A stretch of DNA of 64,000 bases from Hydractinia symbiolongicarpus (lineage: Eukaryota; Cnidaria; Hydrozoa; Anthoathecata; Hydractiniidae): NCBI RefSeq assembly GCF_029227915.1, contig NC_079877.1:20859851-20923850 (forward strand), written 5' to 3'. The position numbers were made by a program, and so were the translations under genes. The notes beneath the pieces were generated by a model. It worked only from the letters and a program-made list of their open reading frames with translations. It had not been told where the DNA came from and searched no databases. Shown here one piece after another: positions 30,353-45,900 of this stretch; positions within the stretch are counted from its first letter, which is position 1, and the number at the start of each line of letters is the position of its first letter.

Positions 30353-33300
30353 TGATCCAGTCCTTTCAGTCTCAATGGACTACAACGTCCCAAGTCGTTC
30401 TCCTTGGAGCCATTGCCTTATATTACCGTCAAATACGTGGATAGCCTTCTATAATCCGTAATATGGCCTTTTGCGGCCTAAATATGGCCTTACTTGTAAT
30501 TTACGTGGCTCCACATGTCCGTGCAATATCTCTTTGCATTAGTCATTGCAGTCTCAATAGACTACAACGTCCTAAGTCATATTCCTTGGCGCCCTCTCCT
30601 AATATCACCTTTAACTACGTGCATAGACTTCTAAAACTGTTATATGGCCTTTTGCCGCATAATACTACACGTAAATCACGTGGTTCCACGAGCCTGCGTA
30701 TGGTATCATTGGTCTAGTCTTCTCAGTCTCAATGGAGTACAACGTGCCAAGTCATTTTCCTTGGCAGCCTGTCCTTATATCACCTTCAACTACGCGCATA
30801 GCCTTCTAAATTAAGGCCTTACACGTATATCACGTAGTTCCAGGAGCCTGTGCATGGTATCATTGGTTTCGTCCTTTCAGTCTCAATGGACTAGAACGTC
30901 CCAAGTCGTTTTTCTTGGCGGCCTCTCCTTATATCACAGTCAACTACGTGCGTAGCCTTCTAAAAGCCGTAATATGGCTTTTTGCGGCATATTTAAAGCC
31001 TTACTCGTAAACTACGTGGCTCCACGTGTCTGCGCAAGATCCCATTGGTGTAGTCCTTGCAGTCTCAATGGAGTACCACGTCCCAAGTTCTTTTCCTTGT
31101 GGCCATGACCTAATATCACCTTCAGCTACGCGCATAGCCTTTAAAAGCTGTAATATGGCCTTTTGCCGCCCGATAAAGGCTTTACACGTAAATCACGTAG
31201 TTCCACGAGCGTATGCATGGTATCATTGGTCTAGTCCTTTTAGTCTCAATAGACTAAAACGTCCCAAGTCATTTTCCTTGGCGGCCTGTCCTTATATCAC
31301 CTTCAACTACGCGCATAGCCTTCTAAAAGCTGTAACATGGCCTTTTGCCGCCTAATAAAGGCTTTACACGTAAATCACGGAGTTCCACGAGCCTGCGCAT
31401 GGTATCATTGGTCTAGCCTTTTCAGTCTCAATGGACTGCAACGTGCCAAGCCGTTTTCCTTTGCTTCATGGCCTTATATCACTGTCAACTGCGCGCATAG
31501 CCTTCTAAAGTCTGTAATATGGCCTTTTGTCGCGCAATAAAGGCCTTACATCTAAAAAACGTTGTTCCACGAGCCTGCGCATGGTATCATTGGATTAGTC
31601 CTTTCAGTCTAAATGGACTACAACGTCCCAAGTCACATTCCTTGGGGCCATGGCCTTATATCACCGTCAACTACCCGCACGGATTTCTAAAATCTGTAAT
31701 ATGACCTTTTGCGGACGAGTTAAGGCCTTACTTCTAAAGTACGTGGCTCCACGTGTTTGTTGTTGCCATTGGTCTAATTCTTGTAGTCTCAATGGATTAC
31801 AACGTTCCATGCCGTATTCCTTTGCGCCATGACCTAATATAACCCTCAACTATGCGCATAGCCTTCTAAAACTGTTATATGGCCTTTTGCCGCCTTACAA
31901 AGGCCTTACACGTAAATCACGTGGTTCCACGAGGCTGCATATGGTATCATTGCTCTAGTCCTTTCAGTTTCAATGGAGTACAATATGCCAAGTGGTTTTC
32001 CTTGGCTTCCTGTCCCTGTATCACAGTCAACTACGCGCATAGCCTTCTAAGAGCTGTAACATGGCCTTTTGCCACCTAATAAAGGCTTTACACTTTAATC
32101 ATGTGGTTCCACAAGCCTGCGTATGGTATTATTGTTCCAGTCCTTTCAGTCTCAATGGACTACAACGTGCCAAGCCGTTTTCCTTTGCTCCATGGCCTTA
32201 TATCACCGTCAACTACGCTCATAGCCATCTAAAGGCCGTAATATGGCCTTTTGTCGCGCAATAAAGGCCTTACATCTAAAAAACGTGGTTCCACGAGCCT
32301 GCGCATGGTATCATTGGATTAGTCCTTTTAGTCTCAATGGACTACAACGTCCCAAGTCATTTTCCTTGGAGCCATGGCCTTATATCACCGTCAACTACGC
32401 GCACGGATTCCTAAATTCTGTAATATGACCTTTTGCGGACGAGTTAAGGCTTTACTCCTAAAGTACCTGGCTCCACGTGTCTGTTGGAGTTGCCATTGGT
32501 CTAGTTCTTGTAGTTTCAATGGACTACAACGTTCCATGCCGTATTCCTTTGCGCCATGACCTAATATCACCTCCAACTACGCGCATAGACTTCTAAAACT
32601 GTTATATGGCCTTTTGCCGCCTAAAAATGGCCTTACACGTAAATCAGGTGGTTCCACAAGCTTGCGTACGGTATTATTGATCCAGTCCTTTCAGTCTCAA
32701 TGGACTACAATGTCCCAAGTCGTTTTCCTTGGCGCCCTCTCCTTATATCACAGTCAACTACGTGCATAGCCTTCAAAAAGCCGTAATATGGCTTTTGCGG
32801 CGTCATTAAGGCCTTACTCGTAAACTACGTGGCTCCACGTGTCCGCGCAAGTTGCCATTGGTGTAGTCGTCGCAGTCTCAATGGACTACCACGTCCCCAG
32901 TTTTTTTCCTTGGGGCCATGACCTAATGTCCCCTTCAACTACGCGCATAGCCTTCTAAAAGCTGTAATATGACCTTCGCTTATATTACGTGGTTCCACGT
33001 GTCCGCACATGTCGCCATGGGTATAGTTCTTGTAGTCTCAATGGACTACAACGTTCCATACCGTATTCCTTGGCGCCATGACCTAACATCACATCTAACT
33101 ACGTGTATAGACTTCTAAAACTGTTATATGGCCTTTTGCCGTGTATCAAAGGCCTTACACGTAAATCACGAGGTTCCACGAGCCTGCATATGGTATCATT
33201 GGTCTAGTCTTCTCAGTTTCAATGGAGTACAGTGTGCCAAGTCGTTTTCCTAGGCGCCCTGTCCTTATATCACAGTCAACTGCGTGCAGAGGCATAATTA

Positions 33301-33989
33301 AGGCCCTACTCGTAATTTACGTGGTTCCACGTGTCAGGGAAAGTTGCTATTGGTGTAGTCCTTGCAGTCTCAATGGACTACCACATCCCAAGTTCTTTTC
33401 CCTGGGGCCATAACCTAATATCACCTTCATCTACGTGCGTAGCCTTCTAGAACTGTTAAATGGCGTTTTGCCGCATAATAAAAGCCTTACACGTAAATCA
33501 CGTGGTTCCACGAGCATGCATATTGTATTATTGGTCTAGTCCTCTCAGTTTCAATGGAGTACAACGTGCCAAGTCATTTTCCTAGGCAGCCTGTCCTTAT
33601 ATCACCTTCAACTACGCGCATAGCCTTTTAAAAGCTGTAACATGGCCTTTTGCCGCCTAATAAAGGCTTTACACGTAAATCACGTAGTTCCACGAGCCTG
33701 CGCATGGTATCATTGGTCTAGCCCTTTCAGTCTCAATGGACTGCAACGTGTCAAGTCGTTTTCTTTTGCTCCATGGCCTTATATCACCGTCAACTACACG
33801 CATAGCCTTCTAAAGGCTGTAATATGGCCTGTTGCCGCCTAATAAAGGCTTTACACGTATATCACGTAGTTCCACGAGCCTGCACATGGTATCATTGGTC
33901 TAGTCCTTTCAATCTCAATGGAGTACAATGTACCAAGTCGTTTTTCTTGGCGCCCTGTCCTTATATCATCTTCAACTACGCGCGTAGCC

Positions 33990-36020
33990 TTCTAAAAGCT
34001 TTAACATGGTTTTTTGCGGAGTATTTAAGGCCCTTCGGTTATATTGCGTGTTTCCACGTGTCCGCAAAGGTCGCCATGCGTATACTCCTTGCAGTCTCAA
34101 TGGACTACAACTTCCCATGTTGCTTTCTATGGCGCCATGGCCTTACAGCAACGTCAATTACGCGCATAGCCTTCTAAAATCTGTAACATGGCCTTTTGCC
34201 GCCTAATCAAGGCTTTACTCGTAAATTACCTAGTTCCACGAGGCTGCGCATGGTATCATTGCTCTATTCCTTGTAGTGTCAATGGACTACAACGTCCCAA
34301 GCCGCTTTCTTTGGACCCATGACCTAATATCACCTTCAACTGCACGCATAGCCTTCTATAAGCCGTAATATGACCTTCGCTTATATTACGTGGTTCCACG
34401 TGTCCGCACATGTCGCCATGGGTATAATTCTTGTAGTCTCAATGGACTACAACGTTCCATGCCGTATTCCTTGGCGCCATGACCTAACATCACCTTTAAC
34501 TACGTGTATAGACTTCTAAAACTGTTATATGGCCTTTTGCCGCCTATCAAAGGCTTTACATGTAAATCACGTGGTTCCACGAGCCTGCATATGGTATCAT
34601 TGGTCTAGTCTTCTCAGTTTCAATGGAGTACAGTGTGCCAAGTCGTTTTCCTAGGCGCCCTGTCCTTATATCACAGTCAACTACGTGCAGAGGCATAATT
34701 AAGGCCTTACTCGTAAATTACTTAGTTCCACGAGGCTGCGCATGGTATCATTGTTCTAGTCCTTTCAGTCTCAATGGAATACAATGTACCAAGTCCTTCT
34801 CCTTGGCGCCCTGTCCTTATATCACCTTCAACTACGCGCATAGCCTTCTAAAAGCTGTAACATGGCCTTTTACGGAATAATTGAGGCCCTTTGTTTATAT
34901 TGCGTGGTTCCATTTTTCCGCACAGGTCGCCATGGGTAAAGTCCTTGCAGTCTCAATGAACTACAACTTCCCATGTTGCTTTCTATGGCGCCATGGCCTT
35001 ATAGCAACGTCAATTACGCGCATAGCCTTCTAAAGGCTGTAATATGGCCTTTTGACGCCTAATTAAGGCCTTACTCGTAAATTACGTAGTTCCACGAGAC
35101 TGCCCATGGTATCATTGGTCTAGTCCTTGTAGTCTCAATGGACTACAACGTTCCATGCCGTATTCTTTGGCGCCATGACCTAATATCACCTTCAACTACG
35201 TGCATAGCCTTCTAAAACTGTTATATGGCGTTTTGCCGCATAATAAAAGCCTTACACGTAAATCACGTGGTTCCACGAGCATGCATATGGTGTCATTGGT
35301 CTAGTCCTTTCAGTTTCAATGGAGTACAATATGCCAAGTCGTTTTCCTAGGCGCCCTGTCCTTATATCACAGTCAACTACGTGCAGAGGCATAATTAAGG
35401 CCTTACTCGTAAATTACGTGCTTCCACGTGTCAGCGAAAGTTGCTATTGGTGTAGTCCTTGCAGTCTCAACAGACTACCACATCCTAAGTTCTTTTCCCT
35501 TGGGCCATGACCTAATATCACCTTCAACTACGTGCATAGCCTTCTAAAACTGTTAAATGGCGTTTTGCCGCATAATAAAAGCCTTACACGTAAATCACGT
35601 GGTTCTACGAGCCTGCATATGGTATCATTGGTCTAGTCCTTTCAGTTTCAATGGAGTACAATGTGCCAAGTCGTTTTCCTTGCCGCCCTGTCCTTATATC
35701 ACAGTCAACTACGTGCATAGCCTTGTAAAAGCCGTAATATGGCTTTTTCAGCCATAATTAAGGCCTTACTCGTAAACTACGTGGTTCCACGTGTCCGGGC
35801 AAGTTCTCTACTGGTGTAGTACTTGCTGTTTCAATGGACTTACACGTCCCAAATTATTTTCCTTCGGGTCAACACCTAATATCACCTTAACTACGTGCAT
35901 AGTCTTTTAAAGGCTGTAATGTGGCTTTTTGCCGCCTAATAAAGGCCTCACACGTAAATCACGTAGTTCCAAAAGGCTGTACATGGCATTATTGGTCTAG
36001 TCCTTTCAGTCTCAATGGAG
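33990..36020 (+). repeat. About 2-kb satellite segment duplicated 13.9 kb away and again at the right end
   Basis: This stretch matches about 47895-49920 with a constant offset of 13903 bases over roughly 2 kb, that is, with no net indel. Its first part also matches about 63615-64000 (offset 15723 from the middle copy). The matched blocks include the same unusual monomers (with GTTATATTGCGTG, and the shortened CAGAGG type). Duplication across non-adjacent positions suggests long-range exchange or an older, larger repeat unit of 14-16 kb. Confidence 0.7.
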
Positions 36021-36979
36021 TAAAATATGCCAAGTCGTTTTCCTTGGCGCCCTGTCCTTATATCACCTTCAACTACGCGCATAGCTTTCTAAAAGCTGTA
36101 ACATGGCCTTTTACCGAATAATAGAGGCTTTACACTTAAATCACGTGGTTCCACAAGCCTGCCCATGGTACTATTTGTCTAGTCTTTTCATTCTCAATGG
36201 ACTACAACGTCCCAAGTCGTTCTCCTTGGAGCCATTGCGTTATATCTTCGTCAACTACTTTTTTATCCTTCTATAATCCGTAATATGGCCTTTTGCGGCC
36301 TAATTAAAGCCTTACTCGTAAATTACGTGGCTCCACGTGTCCGCACAAGATCCCTTTGGTGTAGTCCTTGCAGTCTCAAAGGAGTACCACGTCCCAAGTT
36401 CTTTTCCTTGGGGCGATGACCTAATATCACCTTCAGCTACGTGCATAGCCTTAAAAAGCTGTAATATGGCCTTTTGCCGCCCGATAAAGGCTTTACACGT
36501 AAATCACGTAGTTCCACGAGCGTATGCATGGTATCATTGGTCTAGTCCGTTTAGTCTCAATGGACTAAAACGTCCCAAGTCTATTCCCTTGAATCCATGG
36601 CCTTATATCACCGTCAACTACGTGCATAGCCTTCTAAAATCTGTAATGTGGCTTTTTGCGGCCTAATTAAGGCCTTACTCGTAAATTACGTAGTTCCACG
36701 AGACTGCGCATGGTATCATTGTTCTAGTCCTTTCAGTCTCAATGGAGTACAATATGCCAAGTCCTTTTCCTTAGCAGCCTGTCCTTATATCACCTTCAAC
36801 TACGCGCATAGCCTTCTAAAAGCTGTAACATGGCCTTTTGCCGATAATAAAGGCTTTACACGTAAATCACGTAGTTCCACGAGCCTGCGCATGTTATCAA
36901 TGGTCTAGCCCTTTCACTCTCAATGGACTGCAACCTGCCAAGTCGTTTTCTTTTGCTCCATGGCCTTATATCACACTCA

Positions 36980-39900
36980 ACTACGCAAATAGCCTTCTAA
37001 AGGCTGTGATATGGCCTTTGGTCACATAATAAATGCCTTACACGTAAATCACGTGGTTCCACGAGCCTGCGCATGGTATCATTGGTTTAGTCCTTTCAGT
37101 CTCAATGGACTAAAACGTGCCAAGTCGTTTTCCTTGGCGCCCTTTCCTTATATCACAGTCAACTACGTGCATAGCCTTCTAAAGGCCATAGTATGGCTTT
37201 TTGCGGCCTAATTAAGGCCTCACTCGTAAATTCCGTGGCTCCACGTGTCCGCCCAAGATTCCATTGGTGTAGTCCTTGCAGTCTCAATGGAGTACCACGT
37301 CCCAAGTTCTTTTCCTTGTGGCCATGACCTAATATCACCTTCAGCTAGGCGCATAGCCTTTAAAAGCTGTAATATGGCCTTTTGCCACCCGATAAAGGTT
37401 TTACACGTAAATCACGTAGTTCCACGAGCGTATGCATGGTATCATTGGTCTAGTCCTTTTAGTCTCAATGGACTAAAACGTCCCAAGTCAATTCCCTTGG
37501 ATCCATGGCCTTATATCACCGTCAACTACGTGCATAACCTTCTAAAATCTGTGATATGGCTTTTTGCGGCCAAATTAAGGCCTTACTCGTAAATTACGTA
37601 GTTCCACGAGGCTGCGCATGGTATCATTGTTCTAGTCCTTTCAGTCTCAATGGAGTACAATGTGACAAGTCATTTTCCTTGGCAGCTTGTCCTTATATCA
37701 CCTTCAACTACGCGCATAGCCTTCTAAAAGCTGTAACATGACCTTTTGCCGCCTAATAAAGGCGTTACACGTAAATCACGTAGTTCCACGAGCCTGCGCA
37801 TGGTATCATTGGTCTAGCCCTTTCAGTTTTAATGGACTGCAATGTGCCAAGCCGTTTTCCTTTGCTCCATGGCCTTATATCACCGTCAACTACGCTCATA
37901 GCCTTTTAAAGGCTGTAATATGGCCTTTTGTCGCGCAATAAATGCCTTACATCTAAAAAACGTGGTTCCACGAGCCTGCGTATTGTATCATTGGATTAGT
38001 CCTTTCAGTCTCAATGGACTACAACGTCCCAAGTCATTTTCCTTGGAGCCATGGCCTTATATCACCGTCAAATACGCGCACGGATTTCTAAAATCTGTAA
38101 TATGACCTTTTGCGGACGAGTTAAGGCTTTACTCCTAAAGTACGTGGCTCCACGTGTCTGTTAGAGTTGCCATTGGTCTAGTTCTTGTAGTCTCAATGCA
38201 CTACAACGTTCCATGCTGTATTTCTTTGCGCCATGACCTAATATCACCTCCAACTACACGCATAGACTTCTAAAACTGTTATATGGCCTTTTGCCGCCTA
38301 ACAAAGGCCTTACACGTAAATCACGTGGTTCCACAAGCTTGCGTATGGTATTATTGATCCAGTCCTTTCAGTCTCAATGGACTACAATGTCCCAAGTCGT
38401 TTTCCTTGGCGCCCTGTCTTTATATCACAGTCAACTACGTGCATAGCCTTCTAAAAGCCGTAATATGGCTTTTTGAGGCATAATTAAAGCCTTACTCGTA
38501 AACTACGTGGTTCCACGTGTCCGCGCAAGTTGCTACTGGTGTGGTACTTGCTGTTTCAATGGACTACAACGTCCTAAGTTCTTTTCCTTGGGGCCATCAC
38601 CTATTATCACCTTAACTACGTGCATAGTCTTTTAAAGGCTGTAATGTGGCTTTTTGCCGCCTAATAAAGGCCTTACACGTACATCAAGTAGTTCCACGAG
38701 CCTGCTATGGTATCATTGGTCGAGTCCTTTCAGTTTCAATGGAGTACAATGTGCCAAGTCGTTTTCCTTGGCGCCTTCTCCTTATATCACCTTCAACTAC
38801 GCGCTTAGCCTTCTAAAATCTGTAACATGGCCTTTTGTGGCGCATTATAGGCCTTACACGTAAATCACGTGGTTCCACGAGCCTTCGCATGGTAGCATTG
38901 GTTTAGTCCTTTCAGTCTCATAAGACTACAACGTCCCAATTCGTTTTCCTTGGCGCCCTCTCCTTTTATCACAGTCAACTACGTGCATAGCCTTCTAAAA
39001 GCCGTAATATGGCTTTTGCGGCCTAATTAAGGCCTTACTCGTAAATTACGTGGCTCCAGGAGTCTGCGCATGGTATCATTGGTTTCGTCCTTTCACTCAC
39101 AATCGAGTACAATGTGCCAAGTCGTTTTCCATGTCACTCTGTCCTTATTTCACCTTCAACTACGCGCATAGCTTTCTAAAGGCCGTAATATGGCTTTTTG
39201 CGCCTAATTAAGGCCTTACTCGTAAACTACGTGGCTCCACGTGTCTGCGCAAGATCCCATTGGTGTAGTCCTGGCAGTCTCAATAGACTACCACGTCCCA
39301 AATTCTTTTCCTAGGAGCCATGGCCTTATATCACCGTCAACTACGTGCATAACCTTCTAAAATCTGTAATATGGCCTTTTGCGGTCAAATTAAGGCCTTA
39401 CTCGTAAATTACGTAGTTCCACTAGGCTGCGCATGGTATCATTGGTCTAGTCCTTTCAGTCTCAATGGAGTAAAATGTGCCAAGTCGTTTTCCTTTGCGC
39501 CCTGTCCTAATATCACCTTCAACTACGCGCATAGCCTTCTAAAGGCTGTGATATGGCCTTTGGTCACATAATAAATGCCTTACACGTAAATCACGTGGTT
39601 CCACGAGCCTGCGCATGGTATCATTGGTTTAGTCCTTTCAGTCTCAATGGACTAAAACGTGCCAAGTCGTTTTCCTTGGCGCCCTTTCCTTATATCACAG
39701 TCAACTACGTGCATAGCCTTCTAAAGGCCATAGTATGGCTTTTTGCGGCCTAATTAAGGCCTCACTCGTAAATTCCGTGGCTCCACGTGTCCGCCCAAGA
39801 TTCCATTGGTGTAGTCCTTGCAGTCTCAATGGAGTACCACGTCCCAAGTTCTTTTCCTTGTGGCCATGACCTAATATCACCTTCAGCTAGGCGCATAGCC

Positions 39901-42900
39901 TTTAAAAGCTGTAATATGGCCTTTTGCCACCCGATAAAGGTTTTACACGTAAATCACGTAGTTCCACGAGCGTATGCATGGTATCATTGGTCTAGTCCTT
40001 TTAGTCTCAATGGACTAAAACGTCCCAAGTCAATTCCCTTGGATCCATGGCCTTATATCACCGTCAACTACGTGCATAACCTTCTAAAATCTGTGATATG
40101 GCTTTTTGCGGCCAAATTAAGGCCTTACTCGTAAATTACGTAGTTCCACGAGGCTGCGCATGGTATCATTGTTCTAGTCCTTTCAGTCTCAATGGAGTAC
40201 AATGTGACAAGTCATTTTCCTTGGCAGCTTGTCCTTATATCACCTTCAACTACGCGCATAGCCTTCTAAAAGCTGTAACATGACCTTTTGCCGCCTAATA
40301 AAGGCGTTACACGTAAATCACGTAGTTCCACGAGCCTGCGCATGGTATCATTGGTCTAGCCCTTTCAGTTTTAATGGACTGCAATGTGCCAAGCCGTTTT
40401 CCTTTGCTCCATGGCCTTATATCACCGTCAACTACGCTCATAGCCTTTTAAAGGCTGTAATATGGCCTTTTGTCGCGCAATAAATGCCTTACATCTAAAA
40501 AACGTGGTTCCACGAGCCTGCGTATTGTATCATTGGATAAGTCCTTTCAGTCTCAATGGACTACAACGTCCCAAGTCATTTTCCTTGGAGCCATGGCCTT
40601 ATATCACCGTCAAATACGCGCACGGATTTCTAAAATCTGTAATATGACCTTTTGCGGAGGAGTTAAGGCTTTACTCCTAAAGTACGTGGCTCCACGTGTC
40701 TGTTAGAGTTGCCATTGGTCTAGTTCTTGTAGTCTCAATGCACTACAACGTTCCATGCTGTATTCCTTTGCGCCATGACCTAATATCACCTCCAACTACA
40801 CGCATAGACTTCTAAAACTGTTATATGGCCTTTTGCCGCCTAACAAAGGCCTTACACGTAAATCACGTGGTTCCACAAGCTTGCGTATGGTATTATTGAT
40901 CCAGTCCTTTCAGTCTCAATGGACTACAATGTCCCAAGTCGTTTTCCTTGGCGCCCTGTCTTTATATCACAGTCAACTACGTGCATAGCCTTCTAAAAGC
41001 CGTAATATGGCTTTTTGAGGCATAATTAAAGCCTTACTCGTAAACTACGTGGTTCCACGTGTCAGCGCAAGTTGCTACTGGTGTGGTACTTGCTGTTTCA
41101 ATGGACTACAACGTCCTAAGTTCTTTTCCTTGGGGCCATCACCTATTATCACCTTAACTACGTGCATAGTCTTTTAAAGGCTGTAATGTGGCTTTTTGCC
41201 GCCTAATAAAGGCCTTACACGTACATCAAGTAGTTCCACGAGCCTGCTATGGTATCATTGGTCGAGTCCTTTCAGTTTCAATGGAGTACAATGTGCCAAG
41301 TCGTTTTCCTTGGCGCCTTCTCCTTATATCACCTTCAACTACGCACTTAGCCTTCTAAAATCTGTAACATGGCCTTTTGTGGCGCATTATAGGCCTTACA
41401 CGTAAATCACGTGGTTCCACGAGCCTTCGCATGGTAGCATTGGTTTAGTCCTTTCAGTCTCATAAGACTACAACGTCCCAATTCGTTTTCCTTGGCGCCC
41501 TCTCCTTTTATCACAGTCAACTACGTGCATAGCCTTCTAAAAGCCGTAATATGGCTTTTTGCGGCCTAATTAAGGCCTTACTCGTAAATTACGTGGCTCC
41601 AGGAGTCTGCGCATGGTATCATTGGTTTCGTCCTTTCATTCACAATCGAGTACAATGTGCCAAGTCGTTTTCCATGTCACTCTGTCCTTATATCACCTTC
41701 AACTACGCGCATAGCCTTCTAAAGGCCGTAATATGGCTTTTTGCGCCTAATTAAGGCCTTACTCGTAAACTACGTGGCTCCACGTGTCTGCGCAAGATCC
41801 CATTGGTGTAGTCCTGGCAGTCTCAATAGACTACCACGTCCCAAATTCTTTTCCTAGGAGCCATGGCCTTATATCACCGTCAACTACGTGCATAACCTTC
41901 TAAAATCTGTAATATGGCCTTTTGCGGTCAAATTAAGGCCTTACTCGTAAATTACGTAGTTCCACTAGGCTGCGCATGGTATCATTGGTCTAGTCCTTTC
42001 AGTCTCAATGGAGTAAAATGTGCCAAGTCGTTTTCCTTTGCGCCCTGTCCTTATATCACCTTCAACTACGCGCATAGCCTTCTAAAGGCTGTGATATGGC
42101 CTTTGGTCACATAATAAATGCCTTACACGTAAATCACGTGGTTCCACGAGCCTGCGCATGGTATCATTGGTTTAGTCCTTTCAGTCTCAATGGACTAAAA
42201 CGTGCCAAGTCGTTTTCCTTGGCGCCCTTTCCTTATATCACAGTCAACTACGTGCATAGCCTTCTAAAGGCCATAGTATGGCTTTTTGCGGCCTAATTAA
42301 GGCCTCACTCGTAAATTCCGTGGCTCCACGTGTCCGCCCAAGATTCCATTGGTGTAGTCCTTGCAGTCTCAATGGAGTACCACGTCCCAAGTTCTTTTCC
42401 TTGTGGCCATGACCTAATATCACCTTCAGCTAGGCGCATAGCCTTTAAAAGCTGTAATATGGCCTTTTGCCACCCGATAAAGGTTTTACACGTAAATCAC
42501 GTAGTTCCACGAGCGTATGCATGGTATCATTGGTCTAGTCCTTTTAGTCTCAATAGACTAAAACGTCCCAAGTCAATTCCCTTGGATCCATGGCCTTATA
42601 TCACCGTCAACTACGTGCATAACCTTCTAAAATCTGTGATATGGCTTTTTGCGGCCAAATTAAGGCCTTACTCGTAAATTACGTAGTTCCACGAGGCTGC
42701 GCATGGTATCATTGTTCTAGTCCTTTCAGTCTCAATGGAGTACAATGTGACAAGTCATTTTCCTTGGCAGCTTGTCCTTATATCACCTTCAACTACGCGC
42801 ATAGCCTTCTAAAAGCTGTAACATGACCTTTTGCCGCCTAATAAAGGCGTTACACGTAAATCACGTAGTTCCACGAGCCTGCGCATGGTATCATTGGTCT

Positions 42901-45900
42901 AGCCCTTTCAGTTTTAATGGACTGCAATGTGCCAAGCCGTTTTCCTTTGCTCCATGGCCTTATATCACCGTCAACTACGCTCATAGCCTTTTAAAGGCTG
43001 TAATATGGCCTTTTGTCGCGCAATAAATGCCTTACATCTAAAAAACGTGGTTCCACGAGCCTGCGTATTGTATCATTGGATTAGTCCTTTCAGTCTCAAT
43101 GGACTACAACGTTCCAAGTCATTTTCCTTGGAGCCATGGCCTTATATCACCGTCAAATACGCGCACGGATTTCTAAAATCTGTAATATGACCTTTTGCGG
43201 ACGAGTTAAGGCTTTACTCCTAAAGTACGTGGCTCCACGTGTCTGTTAGAGTTGCCATTGGTCTAGTTCTTGTAGTCTCAATGCACTACAACGTTCCATG
43301 CTGTATTCCTTTGCGCCATGACCTAATATCACCTCCAACTACACGCATAGACTTCTAAAACTGTTATATGGCCTTTTGCCGCCTAACAAAGGCCTTACAC
43401 GTAAATCACGTGGTTCCACAAGCTTGCGTATGGTATTATTGATCCAGTCCTTTCAGTCTCAATGGACTACAATGTCCCAAGTCGTTTTCCTTGGCGCCTT
43501 GTCTTTATATCACAGTCACCTGCGTGCATAGCCTTCTAAAAGCCGTAATATGGCTTTTTGAGGCATAATTAAAGCCTTACTCGTAAACTACGTGGTTCCA
43601 CGTGTCCGCGCAAGTTGCTACTGGTGTGGTACTTGCTGTTTCAATGGACTACAACGTCCTAAGTTCTTTTCCTTGGGGCCATCACCTATTATCACCTTAA
43701 CTACGTGCATAGTCTTTTAAAGGCTGTAATGTGGCTTTTTGCCGCCTAATAAAGGCCTTACACGTACATCAAGTAGTTCCACGAGCCTGCTATGGTATCA
43801 TTGGTCGAGTCCTTTCAGTTTCAATGGAGTACAATGTGCCAAGTCGTTTTCCTTGGCGCCTTCTCCTTATATCACCTTCAACTACGCGCTTAGCCTTCTA
43901 AAATCTGTAACATGGCCTTTTGTGGCGCATTATAGGCCTTACACGTAAATCACGTGGTTCCACGAGCCTTCGCATGGTAGCATTGGTTTAGTCCTTTCAG
44001 TCTCATAAGACTACAACGTCCCAATTCGTTTTCCTTGGCGCCCTCTCCTTTTATCACAGTCAACTACGTGCATAGCCTTCTAAAAGCCGTAATATGGCTT
44101 TTTGCGGCCTAATTAAGGCCTTACTCGTAAATTACGTGGCTCCACGTGTCTGCGCAAGATCCCATTGGTGTAGTCCTGGCAGTCTCAATAGACTACCACG
44201 TCCCAAATTCTTTTCCTAGGAGCCATGGCCTTATATCACCGTCAACTACGCGCATAGCTTTCTAAAGGCCGTAATATGGCTTTTGGCGCCTAATTAAGGC
44301 CTTACTCGTAAATTACGTAGTTCCACTAGGCTGCGCATGGTATCATTGGTCTAGTCCTTTCAGTCTCAATGGAGTAAAATGTGCCAAGTCGTTTTCCTTT
44401 GCGCCCTGTCCTTATATCACCTTCAACTACGCGCATAGCCTTCTAAAGGCTGTGATATGGCCTTTGGTCACATAATAAATGCCTTACACGTAAATCACGT
44501 GGTTCCACGAGCCTGCGCATGGTATCATTGGTTTAGTCCTTTCAGTCTCAATGGACTAAAACGTGCCAAGTCGTTTTCCTTGGCGCCCTTTCCTTATATC
44601 ACAGTCAACTACGTGCATAGCCTTCTAAAGGCCATAGTATGGCTTTTTGCGGCCTAATTAAGGCCTCACTCGTAAATTCCGTGGCTCCACGTGTCCGCCC
44701 AAGATTCCAGTGGTGTAGTCCTTGCAGTCTCAATGGAGTACCACGTCCCAAGTTCTTTTCCTTGTGGCCATGACCTAATATCGCCTTCAGCTAGGCGCAT
44801 AGCCTTTGAAAGCTGTAATATGGCCTTTTGCCGCCCGATAAAGGTTTTACACGTAAATCACGTAGTTCCACGAGCGTATGCATGGTATCATTGGTCTAGT
44901 CCTTTTAGTCTCAATGGACTAAAACGTCCCAAGTCAATTTCCTTGGATCCATGGCCTTATATCACCGTCAACTACGTGCATAACCTTCTAAAATCTGTAA
45001 TATGGCTTTTTGCGGCCAAATTAAGGCCTTACTCGTAAATTACGTAGTTCCACGAGACTGCGCATGGTATCATTGTTCTAGTCCTTTTAGTCTCAATGGA
45101 GTACAATGTGACAAGTCATTTTCCTTGGCAGCTTGTCCTTATATCACCTTCAACTGCGCGCATAGCCTTCTAAAAGCTGTAACATGACCTTTTGCCGCCT
45201 AATAAAGGCGTTACACGTAAATCACGTAGTTCCACGAGCCTGCGCATGGTATCATTGGTCTAGCCCTTTCAGTTTTAATGGACTGCAATGTGCCAAGCCG
45301 TTTTCCTTTGCTCCATGGCCTTATATCACTGTCAACTACGCTCATAGCCTTTTAAAGGCTGTAATATGGCCTTTTGTCGCGCAATAAATGCCTTACATCT
45401 AAAAAACGTGGTTCCACGAGCCTGCGTATTGTATCATTGGATTAGTCCTTTCAGTGTCAATGGACTACAACGTCCCAAGTCATTTTCCTTGGAGCCATGG
45501 CCTTATATCACCGTCAAATACGCGCACGGATTTCTAAAATCTGTAATATGACCTTTTGCGGACGAGTTAAGGCTTTACTCCTAAAGTACGTGGCTCCACG
45601 TGTCTGTTAGAGTTGCCATTGGTCTAGTTCTTGTAGTCTCAATGCACTACAACGTTCCATGCTGTATTCCTTTGCGCCATGACCTAATATCAGCTCCAAC
45701 TACACGCATAGACTTCTAAAACTGTTATATGGCCTTTTGCCGCCTAACAAAGGCCTTACACGTAAATCACGTGGTTCCACAAGCTTGCGTATGGTATTAT
45801 TGATCCAGTCCTTTCAGTCTCAATGGACTACAATGTCCCAAGTCGTTTTCCTTGGCGCCCTGTCTTTATATCACAGTCAACTACGTGCATAGCCTTCTAA

